Assembly (NCBI RefSeq): GCF_900104245.1
Contig: NZ_FMXN01000003.1
Location: forward strand, 62,001 to 126,000
Reading direction: 5' to 3'
Source of the DNA: Pseudidiomarina indica
GTDB taxonomy: Bacteria; Pseudomonadota; Gammaproteobacteria; Enterobacterales; Alteromonadaceae
DNA length: 64,000 bases
Shown here: piece by piece, positions 1 through 10,045 of the stretch
Position numbering within the stretch: position 1 is the stretch's first letter
Layout of the letters: each line of letters starts with the position of its first letter
The notes under the pieces: model-generated
What the model was told of the DNA's origin: nothing
What the model saw: the letters and a program-made list of their open reading frames with translations, nothing else
The model's database searches: none
Made by a program: the position numbers and the translations under genes

Positions 1-650
1 GCATCAGTGACGGCATTTTGGGTTTGCAATAAATTCATAACTTGTTGCGGTGGAATGCCAAAATTGGCGAGCTTCGAACGGGAAACTTCGACCACCACCT
101 GGGGTTGCTGCTTCCCCACCACGGTCACTTTGCCGACGCCAGGCACTAAGACCAATTCTCGCCGCATGTAATCTGCATAATCGGCGATATCTTGATAACT
201 GTAGCCTGCGCCTGTCACCGCAAAGGTCATGCCGAACACATCAGAGAAGTCATCTTTGACCATGGGGTCAGCGCTACCGGGAGGAAGGAATTTACGCGTG
301 TCATTCACTTTACGTCGGAGTTCATCCCACACTTGGGGCATTTGGTGCTTCCGCAAGGTGGCATGCATTTCGACCGTGATTTGGCTTAACCCGGGCTGCG
401 AAATGGAGGTAACAAAGTCCACGTAAGGAAGTTCTTGAATCGCGTTTTCTAGCCGATAAGTGACTTCTTCTTCAACCTGCTGACTCGTCGCGCCAGGATA
501 TTGCGTGATCACCATGGCTTGTTTAAGCGTAAATTCTGGATCTTCTAAGCGTCCCATTTGCAGCAGGGTGAACGTTCCACCCACCAATAAAATTAACAGC
601 AACAACCAACTGGTAGTGGTACGCTTCATGAAATAGCGAGCAATTTTCAT
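1..650 (-). CDS. RND efflux pump permease (AcrB/HAE1-type), N-terminal part
   Basis: This is the N-terminal part of an inner-membrane RND proton/drug antiporter; it runs off the left edge, leaving about 216 codons. The protein begins MKIARYFMKRTT, followed by a hydrophobic first helix (about residues 14-30), then LEDPEF and YPGA, which are typical of the start of the first periplasmic porter loop. Later IPPQQVMNLL matches the PN/PC porter region. The start overlaps the stop of the upstream membrane fusion gene (TAATG), so the two are translationally coupled. The subfamily and substrate cannot be read from this fragment. Confidence in the RND family is high. Confidence 0.9.
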   Translation of the reverse strand, partial: MKIARYFMKRTTTSWLLLLILLVGGTFTLLQMGRLEDPEFTLKQAMVITQYPGATSQQVEEEVTYRLENAIQELPYVDFVTSISQPGLSQITVEMHATLRKHQMPQVWDELRRKVNDTRKFLPPGSADPMVKDDFSDVFGMTFAVTGAGYSYQDIADYADYMRRELVLVPGVGKVTVVGKQQPQVVVEVSRSKLANFGIPPQQVMNLLQTQNAVTD

Positions 651-1747
651 TATAAGCCTCGCTCTTTAAGCCATGGGCGAACTTGTTGTTGGTCTGTCAG
701 CGCATGGACTCCAGCGACCACAATTTGCTCACCTGCCTGTAATCCTGCACTGATTTCAGCCCCCTTGTTGGTGATGGCATGCACGGTAACGGCGCGCAGA
801 CTGACGCGCTGATTGCTTGGGTTATAAACCCATACCGAATAACTCTCTGAAGGTGCCTGGTGCGTTGGCGAGAACAATGCCGAAGCAGGCACCAACTGCG
901 TGAGCTGGCTTGCGGAAGCGGCAAGATTGGCGCCGATCATCACAGTGGCAGACATGCCAGGCAAAATATTGACGTCGCTGGGGGTTGGTAGTGTAAAAAC
1001 AACGCGATAGGTATTGGTTGCTGGATCAGCGGTGCTGTCCCACTCTTTCAGTCGCGCGGTAAAAGATCGCTCTGGAAGCGCTGGGAAAATGACTTCGGGT
1101 TGATAATCTACTTGGCGCTGTACCCGTGCAAAAAGTGTCTCAGGGACACGAATACTGACATCAATGGCGTCATCCAATTGCAAGGTAGCAATCGGCCGTT
1201 GGGGTTGGACGGTTTCAAATTGTTCGACCAAAACATTTGCAATGGTGCCCGCAAAGGGGGCGCGCAACTCGGTGTAACGCAAATTGGCGCGGGCAGTTTC
1301 CAAGTTCGCCCGAGCGATTTCAAGGTTGGATTTAACTTCGTCAAATTGTTGCGGCGAAATAACGCCTTCGGTGACTAAGTTGTAAGTCCGTTGGTATTGC
1401 GCTTCGGCAAGGTTGAAGCGAGCGGTTGCTTGATCCACCACCAGTTGATAGTCGGTTGGATCGAGTTGCGCAATGAGCTCACCGGGCTCGACTTGGACGC
1501 CGGGTTTGGCAGGGAAGGCAATAATTTCTCCCCCTACGCGGAATGCCAGTTGTGCCACTTTGGCAGCTTCAACAACGGCCGGAAATTGGCGAACTAAAGG
1601 TTCATCCGCGGCGCCCACCGTATAGAGCTTTACCGGTTGAACCAGCGGTTCGTGGGGCGCTAACTCCGAGCGTTCGCCGCATCCACTGATTGCCAGTGAC
1701 AAGGTTAACGTTGCAGTACCGATTAAAATATAACGTCGAAGATGCAT
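650..1747 (-). CDS. RND efflux periplasmic adaptor (membrane fusion lipoprotein)
   Basis: This is the periplasmic adaptor that links an inner-membrane RND pump to an outer-membrane channel. The N-terminus is a lipoprotein signal with the lipobox LAISGC (Cys at about 23). After it come a lipoyl/barrel-sandwich half (PGVQVEPGELIAQLD), an alpha-helical hairpin (about 95-150), the second lipoyl half (TELRAPFAGTIANV) and a beta-barrel/membrane-proximal C-terminal part. The length of 365 aa is normal for HlyD/AcrA-family adaptors. It is the first gene of a two-gene operon with the permease. No outer-membrane channel gene is visible, so TolC may be supplied from elsewhere. The LysR gene on the other side of the 183 bp spacer is the likely regulator. 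Confidence 0.92.
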   Translation of the reverse strand: MHLRRYILIGTATLTLSLAISGCGERSELAPHEPLVQPVKLYTVGAADEPLVRQFPAVVEAAKVAQLAFRVGGEIIAFPAKPGVQVEPGELIAQLDPTDYQLVVDQATARFNLAEAQYQRTYNLVTEGVISPQQFDEVKSNLEIARANLETARANLRYTELRAPFAGTIANVLVEQFETVQPQRPIATLQLDDAIDVSIRVPETLFARVQRQVDYQPEVIFPALPERSFTARLKEWDSTADPATNTYRVVFTLPTPSDVNILPGMSATVMIGANLAASASQLTQLVPASALFSPTHQAPSESYSVWVYNPSNQRVSLRAVTVHAITNKGAEISAGLQAGEQIVVAGVHALTDQQQVRPWLKERGL

Positions 1748-1930
1748 GCAGTACTCCTTGGAATAAGAACTCGTGTTAAACCGATCACTGAAATTTTCGT
1801 CAACTGATTGAGTCGTTCATTGCTTTAGTTGTTAGTTGCTTTAGTTTAGCGCATTGAACGTAAAGTTATATTGAATTAATCTTCACACCATGTTCAATAA
1901 AACTTAATATACTTGTGGGTTGGGCCGTCG
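1748..1930. promoter_or_regulatory. divergent intergenic region between efflux operon and LysR gene
   Basis: This AT-rich spacer separates divergent genes and must hold both promoters. Two direct copies of TTGCTTTAGTT start at 1820 and 1836, 16 bp apart. An inverted pair, ATTGAAC (1853-1859) and GTTCAAT (1892-1898), brackets an AT-rich stretch. LysR-type regulators usually bind such spacers, so these repeats are candidate operator elements. That assignment is inference only. Confidence 0.45.
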
Positions 1931-2806
1931 ATGATAAAAATTCAGCAACTACAAATGCTTAATGCGTTAAGCGAAACCGGAACTTTGCAAGGTGCTGCGG
2001 AGCAACTGCATCGAACTCAAGCTGCTGTCAGTATGGCACTAAAAAAGCTTGAGGACGATGCAGGGTTCCCGTTATTTAATCGCCAGAGTTACCGCTTGCA
2101 ACTCACTGCCTATGGTGAGCAGTTTTTGCGCCAGGCACGGGAAGTGCTGCGGCAACAGCAACGCCTGCAATCACTGACCCAACAGCTCCGCGAGGGAGCC
2201 GAATCAATTGTCCGTATTTCTTATGATAGAACCTGTGCCCCCAGCTGTTTATTTCCAGCGGTGCAGGCCATGCATGAGCGATATCCAGCCACGGATTTGC
2301 ACTTATCCGGAGAAGCCCAATTGCGTTCGTTGCGAGCCGTCAGGGAAGGGGATGCCGATTTAGCATTAATTCCGTGGTTACCAGTGTTTCGGCAACACGG
2401 TGACTTTGAAACCAAGCGTATCCGCCCGTTTGAGTTGCTGGTCGCTGTTGCCCCGGCACTGGTAGCACGCTATGGCATGCCGGTGCATCGCCGCGATTTG
2501 CTGGATATTCCGATGCTCATTCCACAAAACCAAGACATCGGGATTGATCTTGATCAAATGGTTCGGATGCCGGGGCTGCAGCGTATTCGGGTGAATGATT
2601 CCATTGCGCAACGAGAGTTATTGGTCGCCGGCATGGGATGGGGGATTATTCCGGGAGATATTGTGCAGGGGGAATTAAGTCGTGGCGAGTTGATTGCCGT
2701 TGATATTCCAGATTTTATTCATCAGGTTTATCTCGAAATCCATTTGGTGCGCTCGGCGGAACGAATTGCAGGCCCAGCCGTGCAGCAAATTTGGGAGCAT
2801 TTCTAG
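1931..2806 (+). CDS. LysR-family transcriptional regulator
   Basis: This is a one-component DNA-binding regulator. Residues 1-60 form the LysR winged helix-turn-helix (GTLQGAAEQLHRTQAAVSMALKKLE, FNRQSYRLQLTAYG). The rest is the periplasmic-binding-protein-like effector domain. I chose ATG at 1931 (MIKIQQLQML) because it places the HTH at the usual distance from the N-terminus; a TTG at 1913 would add six residues with no family support. At 291 aa it is a normal length. It is divergent from the RND efflux operon, so it probably controls that operon. The effector is not predictable. Confidence 0.9.
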   Translation: MIKIQQLQMLNALSETGTLQGAAEQLHRTQAAVSMALKKLEDDAGFPLFNRQSYRLQLTAYGEQFLRQAREVLRQQQRLQSLTQQLREGAESIVRISYDRTCAPSCLFPAVQAMHERYPATDLHLSGEAQLRSLRAVREGDADLALIPWLPVFRQHGDFETKRIRPFELLVAVAPALVARYGMPVHRRDLLDIPMLIPQNQDIGIDLDQMVRMPGLQRIRVNDSIAQRELLVAGMGWGIIPGDIVQGELSRGELIAVDIPDFIHQVYLEIHLVRSAERIAGPAVQQIWEHF

Positions 2807-2833
2807 CATTCACCCCATTTATCACAAAGATAC

Positions 2834-2883
2834 ACACTTATAGTGTCAGATGAATTTAATTCAGACCTGAAATCACGTATAAT
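2834..2883 (+). promoter_or_regulatory. acnB promoter region with two short palindromes
   Basis: A perfect -10 TATAAT lies at 2878-2883, 41 bp before the acnB start, with a weak -35 (TTTAAT, 2855-2860) 17 bp away. Two 13-bp palindromes sit just upstream: ACACT-TAT-AGTGT (2834-2846) and TGAATT-T-AATTCA (2851-2863). The second covers the -35. They may be binding sites, but no regulator can be named from the sequence. Confidence 0.5.
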
Positions 2884-2924
2884 TCCAGATACATTATTAA
2901 CCACAACGGCAAAAGGGGTACCCA

Positions 2925-5513
2925 GTGCTGCAAGAGTATCGTAAGCATGTTGAAGAGCGGGCTGCAGAAGGCATTCCGCCAAAGCCACTCACCGCAGAGC
3001 AAGTGGCTGCATTAGTCGAATTATTGAAGAACCCACCAGCGGGCGAAGAGGATTTCCTGTTTGAACTGCTTGCTGAACGCGTACCACCTGGTGTTGATGA
3101 AGCCGCTTATGTGAAAGCTGGTTTTTTATCGGCCATCGTGAAAGGCGAAACAACAAGCCCAGTGATCAGCAAAGAAGCGGCAGTTTCCTTGCTAGGAAAC
3201 ATGCATGGTGGTTACAACATCACCACGTTAATTGAGTTGCTTGATGACGCTGAATTAGCGGAGCTCGCGGCGGCTGAATTAAAGCATACGTTGTTGATGT
3301 TTGATGCATTCCACGACGTGGAAGAAAAAATGAAAGCTGGGAATGCCCTAGCGAAAGAAGTGGTTGAATCATGGGCGAACGGGGAATGGTTCACCAGCAA
3401 TGAACCGTTACCACAGAGCATTAAAGCCACGGTATTTAAAGTAACGGGCGAAACTAATACGGATGACCTGTCACCAGCGCCTGATGCTTGGTCACGTCCA
3501 GACATTCCGTTGCATGCCAAAGCCATGTACAAAATGCCACGTGAAGGCATTACCGATGCCGCGAAGCAAATTGAAGAGCTGAAAAAGAAAGGCCACCCAG
3601 TTGCTTTCGTTGGTGACGTTGTCGGTACCGGGTCATCACGGAAATCAGCCACTAACTCGGTCTTGTGGTATATCGGTGAAGACATGCCGGGCACTCCAAA
3701 CAAGCGTGCTGGCGGTATCTGTATTGGTGGGAAAGTTGCACCAATCTTCTTCAACACCATGAAAGACGCGGGTGCGTTAGTGTTTGAAGCCAACGTTGAT
3801 AAAATGAATATGGGTGATGTCATCACCATTTATCCATACGATGGCAAAATTGAAAATGAAGCGGGCGAAGTCATTGCTGAGTATGATTACTCATCACGGG
3901 TAATTTTAGATGAAGTACGCGCAGGTGGTCGGATTAACCTGATCATTGGCCGTGGCTTAACTGAAAAAGCGCGTGAAGCATTAGGTTGGGGCCCATCCGA
4001 TTTATTCTTGAAGCCTGAGCAACCAGCTGATACAGGCAAAGGTTATACCTTAGCTCAGAAGATGGTTGGTAAGGCATGTGGATTACCAGGCGTGCGCCCA
4101 GGTACCTACTGCGAGCCTAAGATGACCACCGTTGGTTCACAAGACACCACCGGCCCAATGACTCGTGATGAATTGAAAGATTTAGCCTGCTTAGGCTTTA
4201 CTGCCGATTTAACCATGCAGTCATTCTGTCACACCGCGGCGTATCCAAAGCCAGTCGACATTGAAACTCAGCACACGCTGCCAGACTTTATTATGAACCG
4301 TGGTGGTGTGAGCTTACGTCCAGGTGACGGGATCATTCACAGCTGGTTGAACCGCATGTTATTGCCTGACACTGTGGGAACAGGTGGCGACTCACACACC
4401 CGTTTCCCATTAGGTATTTCCTTCCCAGCAGGTTCTGGTTTAGTCGCGTTTGCGGCTGCCACCGGAGTGATGCCACTAGATATGCCTGAGTCAGTGCTGG
4501 TACGTTTCACCGGTGAAATGCAACCTGGTATTACGCTACGTGACTTGGTTCACGCGATTCCATTGTTTGCGATTAAGAAAGGGTTACTGACCGTTGAAAA
4601 ACGCGGTAAGAAAAACGTTTTCTCAGGACGCATTTTGGAAATTGAAGGCCTTGACCATTTAACGGTTGAGCAAGCGTTTGAGTTGTCTGACGCATCTGCT
4701 GAGCGTTCTGCTGCAGGTTGTACCATCAACTTGTCAGAAGAGTCAGTCGCTGAATACTTACGCTCCAACATCACCATGTTACGTTGGATGATCAACGAAG
4801 GTTACGGCGATGCGCGTACACTTGAGCGCCGTGCACGGAAGATGGAAGAGTGGTTGGCTAATCCGCAATTGATGCGTGCCGATGCTGATGCTGAATATGC
4901 AGAAGTGATCGAAATTGATATGTCGACCATTAAAGAGCCGATTGTGTGCTGTCCAAATGACCCAGATGACGCGAAATTCTTAAGCGATGTCGCGGGTGAT
5001 AAGGTCGATGAAGTCTTCATTGGTTCATGCATGACCAACATCGGACATTTCCGTGCGGCAGGGAAACTGCTTGAGAAAAACACGCAGGAATTGAGTACCC
5101 GCTTGTGGATTGCACCACCAACGAAAATGGATGAGGCACAACTGCGCGAAGAAGGGTATTACGAGATTTACGAGAAGAATGGCGTCCGTACTGAAATGCC
5201 AGGCTGCTCACTGTGCATGGGGAACCAAGCGCGTGTTGAGCCAGGTGCGACGGTGCTGTCAACGTCTACTCGGAACTTCCCGAACCGTTTAGGTGATGGT
5301 GCGAACGTGTACTTGACCTCTGCTGAATTGGCAGCCGTTGGTGCAATTCTAGGCAAGCTTCCGACTCCGGAAGAGTACATGGTCTATGCGAAAGACATTG
5401 ATGCCATGGCCGATGAAGTATTCCGCTACCTGAACTTTGACCAAATGGATGCGTTCCGCGAAGCAGAAGCTGCTGCTAAAGCAACGATTATTCCGACCAT
5501 TCAGTTGTCATAA
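2925..5513 (+). CDS. acnB: bifunctional aconitate hydratase 2 / 2-methylisocitrate dehydratase
   Basis: AcnB isomerises citrate to isocitrate in the TCA cycle, and in many bacteria also acts on 2-methylisocitrate. The order of domains is that of AcnB: an N-terminal HEAT-like domain (about 1-160), the swivel domain ([31 protein letters not shown]), then the catalytic domains. The three [4Fe-4S] cysteines are visible in [11 protein letters not shown] and [12 protein letters not shown]. The length of 862 aa matches E. coli AcnB (865). The start is GTG ([12 protein letters not shown] aligned to MLEEYRKHVAER) behind an AAAAGGGG ribosome-binding site at 2911-2918. It is monocistronic, followed by a strong terminator. 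Confidence 0.98.
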   Translation: MLQEYRKHVEERAAEGIPPKPLTAEQVAALVELLKNPPAGEEDFLFELLAERVPPGVDEAAYVKAGFLSAIVKGETTSPVISKEAAVSLLGNMHGGYNITTLIELLDDAELAELAAAELKHTLLMFDAFHDVEEKMKAGNALAKEVVESWANGEWFTSNEPLPQSIKATVFKVTGETNTDDLSPAPDAWSRPDIPLHAKAMYKMPREGITDAAKQIEELKKKGHPVAFVGDVVGTGSSRKSATNSVLWYIGEDMPGTPNKRAGGICIGGKVAPIFFNTMKDAGALVFEANVDKMNMGDVITIYPYDGKIENEAGEVIAEYDYSSRVILDEVRAGGRINLIIGRGLTEKAREALGWGPSDLFLKPEQPADTGKGYTLAQKMVGKACGLPGVRPGTYCEPKMTTVGSQDTTGPMTRDELKDLACLGFTADLTMQSFCHTAAYPKPVDIETQHTLPDFIMNRGGVSLRPGDGIIHSWLNRMLLPDTVGTGGDSHTRFPLGISFPAGSGLVAFAAATGVMPLDMPESVLVRFTGEMQPGITLRDLVHAIPLFAIKKGLLTVEKRGKKNVFSGRILEIEGLDHLTVEQAFELSDASAERSAAGCTINLSEESVAEYLRSNITMLRWMINEGYGDARTLERRARKMEEWLANPQLMRADADAEYAEVIEIDMSTIKEPIVCCPNDPDDAKFLSDVAGDKVDEVFIGSCMTNIGHFRAAGKLLEKNTQELSTRLWIAPPTKMDEAQLREEGYYEIYEKNGVRTEMPGCSLCMGNQARVEPGATVLSTSTRNFPNRLGDGANVYLTSAELAAVGAILGKLPTPEEYMVYAKDIDAMADEVFRYLNFDQMDAFREAEAAAKATIIPTIQLS

Positions 5514-5535
5514 GTTCGAGCACAACCTTGTAATA

Positions 5536-5565
5536 AAAAGCCGAGTCAATGACTCGGCTTTTTTA
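5536..5565. terminator. intrinsic terminator after acnB, probably bidirectional
   Basis: A GC-rich stem (AAGCCGAGT / ACTCGGCTT) with a small loop is followed by T6 on the plus strand and preceded by A5 (T5 on the minus strand). It lies between convergent acnB and the DUF885 gene and can serve both. Confidence 0.88.
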
Positions 5566-5599
5566 TTGTTACCTTTTAGTGCTGAAACACAGCCAGGTA

Positions 5600-7372
5600 T
5601 TATTGAGCGTGAGCTTGCACTTGGCTGTCAATCCAATCACGAACTTCTTGTTCCAATACGTCGAGTGGAATGCTGCCATTTTTCAGCACCACGTAGTGGA
5701 ATTCACGCAAATCAAAGTGACCCCCTAAGGCTGTTTCTGCTTCTTCACGCAACTGGCGAATGAGCATTTCACCCAGCTTGTAAGATAACGCTTGGCCGGG
5801 CCAGGTGATATAGCGGTCGATTTCAGTCCGCACGTTGTGCAGGCTGAGGGCAGTGTTGGATGCCATAAACTCCATCGCTTGGTCACGCGACCAACCCATG
5901 GCATGCATTCCGGTATCCACGACTAAGCGCGCTGCCCGCCACATTTCATAACTGAGGCGGCCAAAATCGCTATAAGGGTCTTGGTAAAAGCCCATTTCTT
6001 GCCCTAACCATTCTGCATACAGCCCCCAGCCTTCACCGAACGCTGAAATGTAGGTGTAACGACGATAGTCGGGTAAGTTTTCCATTTCCCGGGCTAAGGC
6101 GCCTTGGAGGTGATGTCCGGGCACTGCTTCATGCAGGGTTAAAGCTTCCATTTGATACAACGGACGGCGCTCTAACGCATAAGTGTTCACCCAATAAAAG
6201 CTAGCGCGATCGCTGCGGTTAGTTCCGGCATAGCGGCCCGTGGTGTATTTAGGAGCAATTTCTGCTGGAACTGGCGCAATGCCGTATGGCTGGCGCGGTA
6301 ATAATTTGAAAAACTTAGGCAATTCGCCATCAGCTTTCTTAGCAATGAAGGCCGCTTCTTTTAATAACTCGGCTTCAGTTTTTGGATAGAACTGCGGGTC
6401 ATTACGAAGGAAGTCAGTGAACTCTTCGAAGGTTCCTTTAAACCCGGTTTTTTCAATAACCACCGCCATTTCATTGCGAATCCGTTGGACTTCAGCCAAC
6501 CCGCGCTGGTGAATTTCTGCCGGCGTTAAGTCTAACGTGGTGAAGTGACGAATGCGGTTTTGATAATAGTCCAAGCCGTTCGGTAACTCGCTGGCGCCGA
6601 CTGATTCACGGCTATTGGGTAAGTAGTCCATCACCATGAAATCAAAAAATGCTTGGTAAGCAGGTACTACGGCTTCGTCAATGACTAGGGCGGCTTGTTG
6701 TTGCAACGCTTGCCAATCATCGGCACTGACAAAGATCGGCTTGGGACCACTGAATGGTTGATAAAATAAGCTATCTTGAGGATTTTGCGCGATAAAGGCG
6801 GTAATACTTTCTTCAAACCCTTGCATGGCTGCTTTCGGTTGGGTGTAGCCTTTTGCCATGCCCACTTTCAACCAGCCGGTTTGTTGTTCCATGTATCGTG
6901 GAATATCTTTCAACCGCGCAACATAGTTGCGGTAGTCATCGACGCTGCGGAAGCTGGCATTGCGCACCATGAAGCCAAGATTACTGTGGAATCCACCCTC
7001 GGCGTTCAGCGGCATGTAATGTTCGTTGTAAGTGAAGCCATCAACCTCATTTTTTAGACGATAGGTAATCATGCGGTGGTTAATTTGATTTTGACGTGAG
7101 AGCGCGCTGACATCGATCTGTTCAAGTTGGGCTAACCATACACGCTGCTCCGCCGCGCGTTTGGCGAGTGCGTCCGCAGACATATCGGGTAGACGATCAC
7201 TGGCCCAGGGGTTTTGCGCTTGCAACTGCTTAAAAATGTTATTGGCGAGGGCTTCGTATTGATGATCTGCACTGGCCTGAACTTGGGCTACGTTCGCAGC
7301 AGAAGGTGCTTCGGTGGTTGCACACCCTGCTAGGGAAAAGGCAATGGCAGCGGCGATAATTTTGAAACGCAT
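5600..7372 (-). CDS. DUF885-family lipoprotein, putative zinc metallopeptidase
   Basis: This is a large exported protein of the DUF885 family. The start at 7372 gives a lipoprotein signal peptide (MRFKIIAAAIAFSLAGC, Cys at 17, Ala at +2, which favours the outer membrane). The upstream-extended frame has no family match. The key motif is HEAVPGHH at about residues 410-417, an HExxxGHH arrangement that suggests a gluzincin-like zinc site, with a downstream glutamate likely in the SAFGEGWGLYAEW helix. At 590 aa it has the usual family length. Substrates are unknown; a role in degrading peptides at the cell surface is inferred. It stands alone, convergent with acnB. Confidence 0.85.
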   Translation of the reverse strand: MRFKIIAAAIAFSLAGCATTEAPSAANVAQVQASADHQYEALANNIFKQLQAQNPWASDRLPDMSADALAKRAAEQRVWLAQLEQIDVSALSRQNQINHRMITYRLKNEVDGFTYNEHYMPLNAEGGFHSNLGFMVRNASFRSVDDYRNYVARLKDIPRYMEQQTGWLKVGMAKGYTQPKAAMQGFEESITAFIAQNPQDSLFYQPFSGPKPIFVSADDWQALQQQAALVIDEAVVPAYQAFFDFMVMDYLPNSRESVGASELPNGLDYYQNRIRHFTTLDLTPAEIHQRGLAEVQRIRNEMAVVIEKTGFKGTFEEFTDFLRNDPQFYPKTEAELLKEAAFIAKKADGELPKFFKLLPRQPYGIAPVPAEIAPKYTTGRYAGTNRSDRASFYWVNTYALERRPLYQMEALTLHEAVPGHHLQGALAREMENLPDYRRYTYISAFGEGWGLYAEWLGQEMGFYQDPYSDFGRLSYEMWRAARLVVDTGMHAMGWSRDQAMEFMASNTALSLHNVRTEIDRYITWPGQALSYKLGEMLIRQLREEAETALGGHFDLREFHYVVLKNGSIPLDVLEQEVRDWIDSQVQAHAQ

Positions 7373-7563
7373 GATTTCTCCGGCTATTCGCTCTATGAAT
7401 GATATCGTTATAATGTAAAAGATATTTGTTAGACTATGACAGCGACTCCTGTCAATAATAATGGTAGATATGGCATAGCATAAGGGAGACCACAAGCCGA
7501 TTGCGATTGATGCGCCACTTTTGGCGAGGAACCGCAGCACATCGTGGGATGGATGAGGAAACT

Positions 7564-8475
7564 ATGAACCAACCGCAAACGGGCGTCTACGCAGAACCGA
7601 ATTTACATGGCATGACCATGCTACTCAATGTCATGACGGACGATGTTGAAGTGATGCAACGCAAGGTTGCGCGAATTCCACAATTACTGGATGAGTTAGA
7701 GCGTCGTTTTTCGGAAGCGATGTTGAATGGTTTTGTCGCCATTGGGAGTGATTACTGGGATATTCTTTATCCGTCGGTACGGCCCCTGCAATTAGGCGGC
7801 TTTCCGGATTGCAGTGACGGTGATCGACAAACGCCACGCGAGTCTGCTGATTTATTGATCAGCATACGTTCTGACCGCTACGATGTGAATTATCTGGCCG
7901 GCCGCACACTCTTGGAGTGGCTTGGGTATGATGTTGAAGTCATTGAGCAGATTACCAGTTTTCGCTATCTCGATGGGCGTGACTTATTTGGTTTTATTGA
8001 GGCGCCTGATAATCCTCGCGGGATCCGCCGTCGTGATGTTGCCGTGATTCAAGATGACCCGGTATTTCAAGGGGGGAGTTACTTGTTCACCCAAAAATTT
8101 CGTTATGACTTGCGCCGCTGGGAACAATTAAGTGTGACCATTCAAGAGCATGTCATGGGGCGTAAAAAGGTGTCTGGGGAGCGAATCAGCGAGGCAACGT
8201 TGAGCCTCGTCACCCATGCCCAAAAGAATCGATTATTGGACGCTAATGAGCAGCCATTAGAGCTGCTCCGACAAAATATGCCTTGGGGAAATTTGCGTGA
8301 GCAAGGGCAGTTTGCCATGTACCTCAGCCATCAACCACAGCATGTGGTGCAGTGGTTACGTACGCGCTATCAGGCCGATGACCAAGGGGATTACGACCCC
8401 TTATTGGATTACATGGAAGCGGTGGCTAACGCGGCTTATTTTGTACCAGCTATTGAGTTTCTCCAACGCCGTTAG
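7564..8475 (+). CDS. Dyp-type peroxidase family protein with altered GxxDG motif
   Basis: The 303-aa protein aligns along its length with class B DyP haem peroxidases such as Yfe[51 protein letters not shown] and a C-terminal FVPAIEFL. The proximal haem histidine is probably H218 (VTHAQ) and the distal arginine R236, both kept. The signature GF(V)DGT is replaced by GFIEAP, so the catalytic aspartate is Glu146 and the following Gly is Ala. ATG 7564 is chosen because GAGG lies 5-8 bases upstream; earlier in-frame ATGs add residues with no homology. No signal peptide is seen, so it is cytoplasmic. Whether it is still a peroxidase is open. Confidence 0.85.
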   Translation: MNQPQTGVYAEPNLHGMTMLLNVMTDDVEVMQRKVARIPQLLDELERRFSEAMLNGFVAIGSDYWDILYPSVRPLQLGGFPDCSDGDRQTPRESADLLISIRSDRYDVNYLAGRTLLEWLGYDVEVIEQITSFRYLDGRDLFGFIEAPDNPRGIRRRDVAVIQDDPVFQGGSYLFTQKFRYDLRRWEQLSVTIQEHVMGRKKVSGERISEATLSLVTHAQKNRLLDANEQPLELLRQNMPWGNLREQGQFAMYLSHQPQHVVQWLRTRYQADDQGDYDPLLDYMEAVANAAYFVPAIEFLQRR

Positions 8476-8939
8476 CGTGGTTCTTCAAACAGTTGGCGGA
8501 CATTTTGTAAGGTAAACTCAATGTCTGCCACTTTCATGGGCGCAATAAAAATTGTGTCGTCACCGGCAATGGTTCCAAGAACGCCTTCTTTTTGTCCCAC
8601 CGAATCAAGTAATCGAGCGATCAATTGAGCGGCTCCTGGCGTGGTCCGAATAATCACCATCACATCATTGTGCTGTATATCCAAAACAAGTTGATTTAAT
8701 GGTGCTCGGGTACTTGGGATGCCCAGTTCAGGGGGCAGGCAGTAGACCATTTCTTGGCGTGCGTTGCGCGTGCGAACAGCACCGTACTTGCTCAACATGC
8801 GTGAAACTTTGGATTGACTTACGTTGGTAAACCCTTGTTCTTTAAGGGCATCTACAATTTCGCCTTGAGAACCATAGCATTCTTCTTTGAGTAATGCTTT
8901 GAAGGCCTCAATCATATCTTCTGGTTTTTTTTGGGGCAT
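8472..8939 (-). CDS. argR: arginine repressor
   Basis: ArgR is a hexameric, arginine-responsive repressor of arginine biosynthesis genes. The N-terminal winged helix is clear (about 1-75, with [26 protein letters not shown]), as is the C-terminal oligomerisation and arginine-binding domain ([10 protein letters not shown]). The length of 155 aa is normal. It is divergent from mdh, the arrangement seen in many gammaproteobacteria. Its stop interlocks with the stop of the DyP gene (shared TTAG). I saw no convincing ARG box in its promoter. Confidence 0.97.
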   Translation of the reverse strand: MPQKKPEDMIEAFKALLKEECYGSQGEIVDALKEQGFTNVSQSKVSRMLSKYGAVRTRNARQEMVYCLPPELGIPSTRAPLNQLVLDIQHNDVMVIIRTTPGAAQLIARLLDSVGQKEGVLGTIAGDDTIFIAPMKVADIEFTLQNVRQLFEEPR

Positions 8940-9102
8940 GAACTTCGCTCAATTGTTCTAACATCACGTCGTCATCTTAACCTTGAACAACGGGATTGCA
9001 ACACTTTCGATCGCTGAAACCATGTCGGTTTAGTTGTAATTTTAGCGTAAAAGGAGTAGAGTTTTTTGCCTGAATTTCCCAAATAACTGGATGGAGTCTG
9101 AG

Positions 9103-10035
9103 ATGAAAGTTGCAGTTTTAGGTGCGGCTGGTGGTATCGGTCAAGCACTGTCATTGCTTTTAAAAACCCAATTGCCGGTTGGTTCTGAATTAGCCTTGTA
9201 TGACGTGGCGCCAGTAGTTCCTGGTGTTGCCGTTGATCTCAGTCACATTCCAACCTCAGTGAAAGTCACTGGTTATGGCAAAGACGATTTGAGTACCGCA
9301 TTGGTGGGCAGCGATGTTGTCCTGATCCCAGCAGGTGTGCCACGTAAGCCTGGCATGGACCGTTCTGACTTGTTTAATATCAACGCAGGAATTGTTGCCA
9401 GCTTAGTTGAAGCGATTGCTGATAACTGCCCAAATGCATGCATTGGGATTATCACGAACCCGGTGAATACCACGGTAGCGATTGCGAAGAAAGTGCTCGA
9501 GAAGAAAGGTGTGTATAACAAGAACAAACTGTTCGGTGTGACCACCCTTGACGTGATTCGTGCGGAAACCTTTGTTGCTGAAATTCACGGTAAAAACCCA
9601 AGTGAAGTGACTGTTCCAGTGATTGGCGGGCACAGCGGTACAACCATTCTGCCGTTGCTGTCACAAACTGGCTTAAGCTTTACCGATGAGCAAATCGAGC
9701 AGTTAACTAAGCGAATTCAAAATGCGGGCACCGAAGTGGTTGAAGCAAAAGCTGGCGGTGGTTCAGCAACGCTTTCCATGGGGCAAGCCGCAGCACGTTT
9801 TTGCTTATCGCTTGTTAAAGCACTGCAAGGTGATAACAGCGTGGTGGAATACACTTATGTTGAAACCGATGGCGCAGATGCCTTGTTCTTCGCTCACCCA
9901 GTTCGTTTGGGCACCAATGGCGTTGAAGAAATTCTGTCCTATGGTGAATTAAGCGACTACGAAGCAAGCGCAAAAGCTGCGATGTTGGATGGTCTTAAAG
10001 CAGATATCCAGCTCGGTTTGGACTTCGTTAAGTAA
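9103..10035 (+). CDS. mdh: malate dehydrogenase (NAD+)
   Basis: Mdh oxidises malate to oxaloacetate in the TCA cycle in the cytoplasm. The Rossmann motif [11 protein letters not shown] is at residues 7-17. The substrate arginines are in [11 protein letters not shown], the NPVNTTV segment is conserved, and the catalytic His lies in VPVIGGHSG. The 310-aa length matches the E. coli-type enzyme. ATG 9103 ([11 protein letters not shown]) follows a GGAG site at 9093-9096; the upstream in-frame start adds four unneeded residues. The rhomboid gene follows only 10 bp downstream. Confidence 0.98.
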   Translation: MKVAVLGAAGGIGQALSLLLKTQLPVGSELALYDVAPVVPGVAVDLSHIPTSVKVTGYGKDDLSTALVGSDVVLIPAGVPRKPGMDRSDLFNINAGIVASLVEAIADNCPNACIGIITNPVNTTVAIAKKVLEKKGVYNKNKLFGVTTLDVIRAETFVAEIHGKNPSEVTVPVIGGHSGTTILPLLSQTGLSFTDEQIEQLTKRIQNAGTEVVEAKAGGGSATLSMGQAAARFCLSLVKALQGDNSVVEYTYVETDGADALFFAHPVRLGTNGVEEILSYGELSDYEASAKAAMLDGLKADIQLGLDFVK

Positions 10036-10045
10036 GTTCATCTCT

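Noticed and set aside
3212..3829. 205-aa minus-strand ORF inside acnB
   Set aside because: It lies entirely within acnB, whose protein is full length and conserved. The composition (Ser/Ala/Asn-rich) is that of an antisense shadow.
2925..5513. Possible truncation of acnB because it starts with GTG
   Set aside because: The N-terminus aligns from the first residues with E. coli AcnB and has a good ribosome-binding site, so the gene is complete.
8940..9102. ARG boxes in the argR-mdh spacer
   Set aside because: I looked for the TGNAT(A/T)4ATNCA pattern and found only half-matches.
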